From contig JAGCPM010000128.1 of NCBI GenBank assembly GCA_017965685.1, positions 1 to 11,782 on the forward strand: a DNA stretch of 11,782 bases, given 5' to 3'. Origin of the DNA: Kiritimatiellia bacterium. GTDB lineage: Bacteria > Verrucomicrobiota > Kiritimatiellia > RFP12 > UBA1067. Shown here piece by piece: positions 1 through 5,719 of the stretch. A program made the position numbers and the translations under genes. The notes under the pieces were generated by a model, which saw only the letters and a program-made list of their open reading frames with translations, made no database searches and was not told the origin of the DNA. Each line of letters opens with the position of its first letter. The stretch's first letter is position 1.

Positions 1-697
1 CCTTTGCACACGCTCCAATCGCCCCCTTGGGACAAAGCACCGTGCAATCGCGGCACTGCACACACAATGTGGCGTCGATATCTCCGCCTTTGCCGTCTAT
101 CTTGATTGCCGACGCGCGGCACGTGCGCTCGCACTGCTTGCAACCGATGCACTTCGCTTCGTCGATCTTCAGCTTGAACAAGGCGCGGCGCGAAAGCCCG
201 CCGAGGAAAGTTCCGACGGGACACACCCAGTTGCACCACACGCGTCCGCGCCACGCGGCGAGCGCGAATATCGCGACGCCGAACGTAAGCGCGATCCAAA
301 GGCTCGTCGCGATGCGCCCGAAGAGTCCGTATGGCTCGATCCACGAAAAGCCGAAGCCGCAAAGCCCGACCGCGAGGAACGCGGCGAGGATGACGTACCT
401 TGCGATAGTCCGCGCTTTGGTCCTTACGCACTGCGACTTGTGCTTGAAGAGCGCAAAGGCGACGTCCTGGAGTATTCCGAGCGGACAGCACACGCCGCAA
501 TAGATTCGCCCGAAAAGCAGCGTAGCAACGACCGTCGCAATTACGATGACTGTGCTTCCCGCGAGAACGGCAGGAACGAACTGCCACTTCGCGAGGAACG
601 CGAGATATTTGAACGAGCAGCCCGCGAACAGCGCGACGAAGCCGACGAACACCGATGCCGCGACGATGCGGCGAATCCAAAGAACAGCCTTACGCAT
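1..697 (-). CDS. NapH/MauN-like membrane 4Fe-4S binding protein, C-terminus outside the window
   Basis: A polytopic membrane iron-sulfur protein, probably passing electrons between a membrane donor and a cytoplasmic or periplasmic redox partner. The frame is open from the ATG at 697 to the window edge (232 codons read). Predicted membrane segments lie near residues 11-28, 41-62, 101-119 and 132-149. Two Cys-Pro motifs typical of the NapH/MauN group are present (C67-x2-C70-C71-P and C155-x3-C159-P), then two ferredoxin-type motifs, C183/C186/C189/C193 and C212/C215/C218/C222-P. The start codon sits inside the last codons of the aldo/keto reductase gene (8-bp overlap) with a strong AAGGAGGAG site just upstream, so translation is probably coupled. 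The family is clear; the specific partner is not. The adjacent Fe-S aldo/keto reductase is the obvious candidate, by context only. Confidence 0.88.
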   Translation of the reverse strand, partial: MRKAVLWIRRIVAASVFVGFVALFAGCSFKYLAFLAKWQFVPAVLAGSTVIVIATVVATLLFGRIYCGVCCPLGILQDVAFALFKHKSQCVRTKARTIARYVILAAFLAVGLCGFGFSWIEPYGLFGRIATSLWIALTFGVAIFALAAWRGRVWCNWVCPVGTFLGGLSRRALFKLKIDEAKCIGCKQCERTCRASAIKIDGKGGDIDATLCVQCRDCTVLCPKGAIGACAK

Positions 698-2030
698 GGC
701 GCTCCTCCTTTCTGAGATTGGCGACGAACCTGTCGATGGCGTCCAGCCTGCGCGGAATGTCGATGCGCTGCGGGCAGTGGCTCAGGCACTTGCCGCAGCC
801 GATGCAATGCTCCGCCTGCCTCAAGTGCGGAATCGCCTTGTCGCAGTCCTTCAGGAACTTGCGGCGGTTCTCGGCATGGCGTTCGCTTGCCGGATCGTTC
901 GGCAGGCGATCTTCGGTGCATGCGCGGTTCCAGCAGTCGAACACGCCCGGAATGTCCACGCCGTATGGACAAGGCATGCAGTACTGGCAGAGGTTGCACG
1001 GCACCGTATTGTTCTGAAGCATGAGCTGCGCCGCCTCTTCAAGCGTATCAAGCTCATGCTGAGTGAGCGGCTTGAGCGGCGAGAGCGTCGCTATGTTCTC
1101 CATCAGCTGCTCCTTGTAGGTCATGCCGCTAAGGATCGTCAGCACCTTCGGATACGTGCCGCAGAAACGAAACGCCCACGACGCTATCGACGCCTCGGCA
1201 TCCATCCCCTTCAGCTTGGACGCGACGGCGTAGTTGAACTTCGCGAGCCTGCCGCCAAGAAGCGGCTCCATTATGACCGCCGGTATGTTCTTCGCCGCCA
1301 GCGTCTCGTAGAGATACTTCGCATCAAGGTTGCGGTCGTTCACAGCCTTGGCGTGAAGCCAGTCCACATAGTTCATCTGAATCTGGCAGAAGTCCCAATG
1401 GTACTGGTCGTGGTGTTCGATGCACCACTCGAAAGCCTTGGGGTCGCCGTGGAACGAGAAGCCGAGGTTGCGGATGCGTCCTGCCGCGCGTTCCTCCAGA
1501 AGCCAATCTATCGCCCCGTTCTCGATGTAGCGCTTGGAGAACGTCTCGAAGCCGCCGTTGCCGATAGCGTGCAGCAGATAGAAGTCGATGTAGTCTGTGC
1601 GCAGCGCCTTTAGCGAGTTCTCGAACATCGCCTTGCATTCCTCAAGCGGATACTGCTGCGGCGCGAAGTTGGAGAGCTTAGTCGCGATGAAGTAGCTGCT
1701 TCGCGGATGACGCGAGAGCGCCTCACCCATCACGCGCTCCGACTCGCCGCGACAGTAGGCGGGCGAAGTGTCGAAATAGTTTACTCCATGCTCCAGCGCA
1801 AAATCGACATGCTCGTTGACAGCCTCCTGGTCGATTGCCGCGGAAGAGACACCCTCGGCCCAAGTGTTGGCGTGCTTGCCGTCCTTGGTCGGCAGACGCA
1901 TCGCGCCATAGCCCAAGAGCGAAATCTTGTTGCCCTTGAGGTCTTCGCGGGTCGTCATCTCGCCGCTGCCCTCAAGCTTCTTCGCGAGGTTGGCGAAGAA
2001 CTCGCGTCGCGACATTTCCTTCTTCCTCAT
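690..2030 (-). CDS. aldo/keto reductase with C-terminal 4Fe-4S dicluster domain
   Basis: A 446-aa aldo/keto reductase of the Fe-S-extended subfamily common in anaerobes. The AKR barrel covers roughly residues 25-330. The catalytic tetrad is visible as D87 and Y92 (FDTSPAY), K118 (IATK) and H154 (YLLHA). The C-terminal extension has two clusters, C345/C348/C351/C354-P and C409/C412/C415/C419-P, suggesting electron exchange with a ferredoxin-like partner. The N-terminus contains an SRREFF stretch resembling a Tat motif, but the following residues are charged (ANLAKKLEGSGE), so no export signal is supported. The ATG at 2030 overlaps the larC stop as ATGA and has an AAGGAG site; Met6 is an alternative start. 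The substrate is unknown; family members reduce aldehydes and ketones. It is the fifth lar-operon gene after merR, translated between larC and the NapH-like gene. Confidence 0.93.
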   Translation of the reverse strand: MRKKEMSRREFFANLAKKLEGSGEMTTREDLKGNKISLLGYGAMRLPTKDGKHANTWAEGVSSAAIDQEAVNEHVDFALEHGVNYFDTSPAYCRGESERVMGEALSRHPRSSYFIATKLSNFAPQQYPLEECKAMFENSLKALRTDYIDFYLLHAIGNGGFETFSKRYIENGAIDWLLEERAAGRIRNLGFSFHGDPKAFEWCIEHHDQYHWDFCQIQMNYVDWLHAKAVNDRNLDAKYLYETLAAKNIPAVIMEPLLGGRLAKFNYAVASKLKGMDAEASIASWAFRFCGTYPKVLTILSGMTYKEQLMENIATLSPLKPLTQHELDTLEEAAQLMLQNNTVPCNLCQYCMPCPYGVDIPGVFDCWNRACTEDRLPNDPASERHAENRRKFLKDCDKAIPHLRQAEHCIGCGKCLSHCPQRIDIPRRLDAIDRFVANLRKEERHA

Positions 2031-3271
2031 AGTTCTCCTTTCGAGGTTTCAAGTTGATCCTTGGCTTCAACCAATGAAATTCCCTTTGTACGCGCGAATG
2101 CGGCAAGATCGTCCGCCTCCAACTTTGCGCGGCAGACGCCATATCCGCTCGCGACCTTGCGCCTGACGGTCGAACCGTCCGCAAGCGCAACCGTCTCGAT
2201 CTTGCGGTCTAGCGTATAGCGGCGGCAACGCGTCTCGCGAACGCCCAATGTCGAAGTGTGGGCGAATATCGCCTTTACGACCTCCCCGCGAGTTTCCGCA
2301 GGGCACATCACGCTGACGCGCTGTCCGGGACGCCCCTTCTTCATCACGACCGGCGCGAACGATACATCTCTCGCACCTGCGGCGAAGATGCGCTCAGACG
2401 CAAAGGCAAGTTCCTCGCCTGTCATGTCGTCTACATTGAAGTTGAGTTCAAATATCTCTCCGTCGCCCTCGTCCTCCGTAGCCTTGGCGAAGGAGGAAGC
2501 ATTTGCGAAGGAGGACTCGCTCTCGCCAAGCATTGCACGCACTACATTAGCGCGCGGGAAATCTTTTCTGCCTGCGCCATATCCTATGGACCTTACAGTC
2601 ATCAGCGGTTGCGGACCAAAGGACGCCGCAAAATTCTTTATGAGCGCGGCACCTGTCGGCGTGCAGAGTTCTCCGACGATCACGCCGTCGGAATAGGTAG
2701 GCACGCCCTCCAGCAGAAACGCGGTCGCCGGAGCAGGAACCGGCAATACGCCATGTGCGCAGTTTACCGTTCCAGAGCCGACATGAACCGGCGACGCGAT
2801 AACCTTGTCGGGCGCGATGCGCCTGAGCAGATGGCAAAACGCCGCAATGTCGGCGATTGCATCCAGCGCACCCACCTCGTGAAAGTGTATCTCGCCCACG
2901 TCCTTTCCGTGCGCTCGCGATTCCGCCGCCGCCAGAGATTCGTAGACGCTTTTCACATCCTCGCGGACGGAAGGCTCAAGCTTGAGATGTCCTATGACAT
3001 GCAACACATCGGCAAGCGAGCGGTGTTCGTGATGATGGTGTTCGTGGTGGTGATGGGCCTCATGTTCTTCGTGTCCACCGACCGTCACTGAAAGGTGCGT
3101 TGCGGCGATTCCGCATTTGGATAGCGTCTCTCGCTTGTACATCACTCCAGGTATTCCAAATGCATTCAGTTCGGCGACTGCGGCGTCGGGGTCTGGAACA
3201 AGCTCCAGGAGAGCCCCGGCGAGCATGTCGCCCGCAGCCCCCATTGAGCAATCGAGATAGAGGGTCTTCAT
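2027..3271 (-). CDS. larC: LarC, nickel insertion protein for the nickel-pincer nucleotide cofactor
   Basis: LarC inserts nickel into the thiolated pyridinium mononucleotide made by LarB and LarE, in a CTP-dependent cyclometallation. The 414-aa product begins with the family signature LDCSMGAAGDM, then has a histidine-rich loop (about residues 67-83, mostly His and Glu), consistent with nickel storage or delivery. The IHFHEVGALDAIADI block is near 128-143, and the C-terminal domain opens with NVDDMTGEEL near 279-288. In Lactiplantibacillus plantarum the protein is made from two frames by ribosomal frameshifting; here it is one continuous frame. The linker between the domains (about 251-270) holds a low-complexity repeated insertion (separate entry). 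The ATG overlaps the larB stop as ATGA and follows AAAGGAG; the stop overlaps the next start in the same way. Confidence 0.95.
   Translation of the reverse strand: MKTLYLDCSMGAAGDMLAGALLELVPDPDAAVAELNAFGIPGVMYKRETLSKCGIAATHLSVTVGGHEEHEAHHHHEHHHHEHRSLADVLHVIGHLKLEPSVREDVKSVYESLAAAESRAHGKDVGEIHFHEVGALDAIADIAAFCHLLRRIAPDKVIASPVHVGSGTVNCAHGVLPVPAPATAFLLEGVPTYSDGVIVGELCTPTGAALIKNFAASFGPQPLMTVRSIGYGAGRKDFPRANVVRAMLGESESSFANASSFAKATEDEGDGEIFELNFNVDDMTGEELAFASERIFAAGARDVSFAPVVMKKGRPGQRVSVMCPAETRGEVVKAIFAHTSTLGVRETRCRRYTLDRKIETVALADGSTVRRKVASGYGVCRAKLEADDLAAFARTKGISLVEAKDQLETSKGEL
2480..2515 (-). repeat. tandem 18-bp repeat in the larC interdomain linker
   Basis: Two adjacent 18-base units on the coding strand, TCCTCCTTCGCAAATGCT and TCCTCCTTCGCCAAGGCT, match at 16 of 18 positions and encode SSFANA and SSFAKA. 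The following codons (TEDEGDGE) extend the low-complexity stretch. Reading frame is kept. The position corresponds to the hinge between the LarC1-like and LarC2-like domains. It looks like a small repeat tolerated in a flexible linker; whether it belongs to a dispersed genomic repeat family cannot be judged from this window. Confidence 0.7.
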
Positions 3272-3957
3272 GCCTCTCCTTTCAAATGGTTTATGCGGCT
3301 TGCGAGAAAGCCCGCGCCAAAACCGTTGTCGATGTTGACTACGCTAACACCCGCCGCGCATGAGTTGAGCATTGCGAGAAGCGCAGTCACTCCGCCAAAC
3401 GATGCGCCGTAGCCCACGCTCGTTGGAACGGCGATAACAGGGGCTTCGACTAGTCCGCCGATCACGCTAGGCAGCGCCCCTTCCATTCCGGCGACGGCGA
3501 CGACCACGCGGGCGGACCTCAGTTCACTTTCGCAGGCAAGGAGGCGGTGGATTCCTGCAACCCCGACATCGTAGATCCTCACGACCTTGTTGCCAAGCGC
3601 CTCGGCAACAAGCGCGGCTTCTTCGGCCACTCCAAGGTCGCTAGTACCGCCACATGCCACAGCGATGACGCCAAGCCCGTCGCAAGGACGGTTCTCGCCG
3701 AGCCTCCCAAGCCGCGCTTCTGCAAAATACATAAAGTCGCCGCCAAACGCATCCGCCACGCGAGCGGCCTTCTCGGCATCAATGCGCGTCACGAGCGCGG
3801 GGCGCTGTCCGTGGGCGTCGAGCGACTTCAAGATGGCGATGATCTGCCCGGCCGTCTTGCCTTCGCCGTAGATCACCTCGCCAAAGCCCTGCCTCGCCTT
3901 GCGCTGAAGATCGACCCGTGCAAAACCTAAATCGTCTATATCATCAGAGCACTTCAT
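3268..3957 (-). CDS. larB: LarB, pyridinium-3,5-biscarboxylic acid mononucleotide synthase
   Basis: LarB carboxylates and hydrolyses nicotinic acid adenine dinucleotide to give the biscarboxylated mononucleotide that LarE then thiolates. The fold is related to PurE (AIR carboxylase). Visible signatures are VACGGTSDLGVAEEA (about 100-114), GMEGALPSVIGGL (157-169), VPTSVGYGASFGG (177-189) and LNSCAAGVSVVNIDNGFGAG (197-216). C200 of the LNSC motif corresponds to the catalytic cysteine that forms the covalent adduct in the characterised enzyme. I chose the ATG at 3957 (229 aa): it follows GGGAG and overlaps the larE stop by 14 bp. A longer frame reaches 4005, but its extra residues have no family character and lie within larE. 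The stop overlaps the larC start by 4 bp. Confidence 0.94.
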   Translation of the reverse strand: MKCSDDIDDLGFARVDLQRKARQGFGEVIYGEGKTAGQIIAILKSLDAHGQRPALVTRIDAEKAARVADAFGGDFMYFAEARLGRLGENRPCDGLGVIAVACGGTSDLGVAEEAALVAEALGNKVVRIYDVGVAGIHRLLACESELRSARVVVAVAGMEGALPSVIGGLVEAPVIAVPTSVGYGASFGGVTALLAMLNSCAAGVSVVNIDNGFGAGFLASRINHLKGEA

Positions 3958-4750
3958 TGAGTCTCCCTGTTCGAAAGTCTTCAAGGTCCAGGGCGGCATA
4001 CACAAAGCCGATTTGCTTCATGGCCGCAGCGATTTCGGCACGGTGCGCAACTAGCGCGTCGAATCCGTCCGCGCCCACCTCGATACGCGCGACATCGCCG
4101 TGTGAGCGCACGCGTAAAGGCGTATCGGACGGCAGCAGCGCCGCAATATGGCGCTCCGCATCCTCTACCCGTCTCAATCCTTCGCGTGTGATCCTCTCGC
4201 CATACGGAAAACGCGATGCGAGGCATGCTGCCGACGGCTTGCGCCAGACAGAGAGACCAAGTTCGCGCAGACATTCACGTACATCGCTCTTTGCAAGCCC
4301 TGCCTCACGCAATGGACTCTTGACGCCAAGCTCCGCAATCGCCTTTCTTCCCGGACGGTAATCGCCATCGTCATCGAGATTCGAACCCTCGATCACATGG
4401 TCAATGCTGTGCGATCGCGCAAAGTCGCAGATCTTGGAGAATATTGCCCGTTTGCAATGGTAGCATCGGTCAGGCGGGTTCTCCGCGAATTGCGGAATGG
4501 ACAGCGGATCGAAGTCCATCACCTCATGCTTGATTCCGCGCTCGCGGCAAAACCGTATCGCCCCATCCGTCTCATTCTCCGGAAAAGCGCATGCGCGGAT
4601 CGTCACCGCGACCGCCTTTTCGCCAAGCACCTCATGCGCCGCCGCCAAAAGAAGCGTCGAATCCGTACCGCCGGAGAATGCGACGGCAACGGACCGCATT
4701 TCGGCAATGCGGCGCTTTAGAGCGTCCAGTTTGGCGGACTCAGAGGACAT
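3944..4750 (-). CDS. larE: LarE, ATP-dependent sulfur transferase of nickel-pincer cofactor synthesis
   Basis: LarE adenylates the two carboxylates of the LarB product and replaces them with thiocarboxylates. The 268-aa PP-loop ATPase has its SGGTDS nucleotide-binding loop at residues 26-31. C176 in the SAACLASRFPYG block matches, in number and context, the sacrificial cysteine of the L. plantarum enzyme. A further CYHC pair (C96, C99) is present, giving three cysteines. That pattern is associated with LarE homologues that carry a 4Fe-4S cluster and use it for sulfur transfer instead of destroying their own cysteine. The ATG at 4750 is preferred over an in-frame TTG two codons upstream. It overlaps the preceding gene by 11 bp and lacks a strong Shine-Dalgarno site, so coupling is likely. 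Confidence 0.94.
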   Translation of the reverse strand: MSSESAKLDALKRRIAEMRSVAVAFSGGTDSTLLLAAAHEVLGEKAVAVTIRACAFPENETDGAIRFCRERGIKHEVMDFDPLSIPQFAENPPDRCYHCKRAIFSKICDFARSHSIDHVIEGSNLDDDGDYRPGRKAIAELGVKSPLREAGLAKSDVRECLRELGLSVWRKPSAACLASRFPYGERITREGLRRVEDAERHIAALLPSDTPLRVRSHGDVARIEVGADGFDALVAHRAEIAAAMKQIGFVYAALDLEDFRTGRLNEVL

Positions 4751-5156
4751 CGGCAAGAAGATCTACCGCAAACATCAACGCCGCGCCAAAGGCCGCAAGC
4801 GTCATCGTTCCCTTGAATCTGGCGAAGCGCCATGCCTTCGTCTTCGACACTGCGACCATGCCTGCCCAGACTGCAATGACAAGAAGCGTCATCGCCACTC
4901 CGCGAGTCGCCATCTCGTGCAGCATTTCGCTGACGGCCTCCGGACCTTCCGTCATGGCGGTCAGGAACGGCGGCCTGAATATTACTTCGCCGTGGTAGAC
5001 GTGCTCAAGCGCGAGAATCAAGCTCCCGCCGAACATCATCTTCTCAAGCCAGGGCAGCTTGGCGACGAAAGGATTTCCCTTTGTCGATTCCGGCAACGAC
5101 AGCTTTGTCGCCGTCGCAACAGCGGCAGTGGCCAATGGAACTGTGAAACATGCCAT
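4740..5156 (-). CDS. small membrane protein of the lar operon, function unknown
   Basis: A 138-aa protein that I cannot assign to a characterised family. It has a strong AAGGAGG site 7 bases before its ATG, so it is a real gene. Hydrophobic segments lie near residues 41-60, 85-104 and 116-136. The first contains or borders LEHVYHGE (E51, H52, H55, E57), and H80/E81 lies just before the second. His and Glu in or beside membrane helices suggest metal or haem handling, but this is inference. Its place between a MerR regulator and larE, with an 11-bp overlap into larE, ties it to nickel-pincer cofactor production. A nickel-permease-like or quinone/electron-transfer role are both possible; it does not resemble CbiM-type, NikA-type or NiCoT transporters. 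Confidence 0.82.
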   Translation of the reverse strand: MACFTVPLATAAVATATKLSLPESTKGNPFVAKLPWLEKMMFGGSLILALEHVYHGEVIFRPPFLTAMTEGPEAVSEMLHEMATRGVAMTLLVIAVWAGMVAVSKTKAWRFARFKGTMTLAAFGAALMFAVDLLADVL

Positions 5157-5176
5157 GTGTTTTCCTCCTTGGTAAG

Positions 5177-5641
5177 TTACATATCAATCTTGCGACCCGT
5201 CTCGCGGCAATAGCGTTCGCGCGTCGCCTTGAAATCGACAAGTGCGGCGAGGCCCTCCTTCTCCGCAGTCTCGTAGTACCACACCTTGAACGCAATATGA
5301 TCGGCGCATGCCTGGATGTCAGCCATCATCTCCTTGACGGCCGCCTCGCGCTTTCGCATCATGGCAAGGCGCTTCTTGACGCTCTTGTCCCCCTTCGTGG
5401 TAAGCCGCATGAACTCCGCAATGTCGTCAAGCGGCATGCCGGTCTTCTTAAGGCAATCTATCAGCCTGATCGCACCGACATTTGCCGCATTATAGCGACG
5501 CCGTCCTCCAGGCGCACGTTTCACGCCCGGCAGCAGCCCCTTCTTCTCGTAGAATCGCAGAGTGTCCCCGGAAAATCCGCTCAGCTCCGCCATCTCGGAA
5601 ATGGTGTAAAAGCGTTCGCCTTCTTCGATTTTATTTCGCAT
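5177..5641 (-). CDS. MerR-family transcriptional regulator, AdhR/NmlR type
   Basis: A 154-aa activator/repressor. The winged helix-turn-helix is at residues 11-80 (YTISEMAELSGFSGDTLRFYEKKGLLP, then GGRRRY), followed by a dimerisation coiled coil (about 85-122) and a short effector end. C63 in the CLKKTGMPLDDI segment sits where AdhR/NmlR regulators keep the cysteine that reacts with aldehydes and other electrophiles. There is no C-terminal metal-binding Cys pair of the CueR/ZntR kind; the other cysteines are C112 and C145. The gene is first in the lar operon and ends 20 bp before the small membrane protein. The regulator probably controls its own promoter, since a MerR-type operator lies immediately upstream. 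The ATG falls 8 bases after the -10 box, implying a leaderless or near-leaderless transcript. Confidence 0.92.
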   Translation of the reverse strand: MRNKIEEGERFYTISEMAELSGFSGDTLRFYEKKGLLPGVKRAPGGRRRYNAANVGAIRLIDCLKKTGMPLDDIAEFMRLTTKGDKSVKKRLAMMRKREAAVKEMMADIQACADHIAFKVWYYETAEKEGLAALVDFKATRERYCRETGRKIDM

Positions 5642-5648
5642 GCCGCAT

Positions 5649-5679
5649 ATTATATCACTTGGAGTCTACTCCAAGTCAA
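5649..5679 (-). promoter_or_regulatory. MerR-type promoter of the merR-lar operon (19-bp spacer)
   Basis: On the minus strand, -35 TTGACT (5674-5679) and -10 TATAAT (5649-5654) are separated by exactly 19 bp, the over-long spacing that MerR-family activators correct by distorting the DNA. The spacer is occupied by the inverted repeat annotated separately. Both hexamers are close to consensus. Transcription should start at about 5642-5641, at or next to the A of the merR start codon. Confidence 0.88.
5657..5676. promoter_or_regulatory. MerR-family operator, inverted repeat
   Basis: ACTTGGAGT-CT-ACTCCAAGT: two perfectly complementary 9-base arms around a 2-base centre, lying between the -35 and -10 boxes. 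The form matches operators of AdhR/NmlR-like and ZntR-like MerR proteins. It is the only such site seen in the window, so the regulator gene next to it is the probable ligand. Confidence 0.88.
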
Positions 5680-5719
5680 GCGTAATTGTCATACACCATC
5701 CTTCCTTCCGTGCATGCTT

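Noticed and set aside
546..1613. Long plus-strand open frame opposite the aldo/keto reductase gene
   Set aside because: The product is Arg/Val-rich with no recognisable domain, and lies antisense to a gene with a full catalytic tetrad and two Fe-S motifs; it is a high-GC shadow frame.
3958..4005. 16-codon N-terminal extension of LarB
   Set aside because: The extra residues lie inside larE, lack family similarity, and the ATG at 3957 has a better ribosome binding site.
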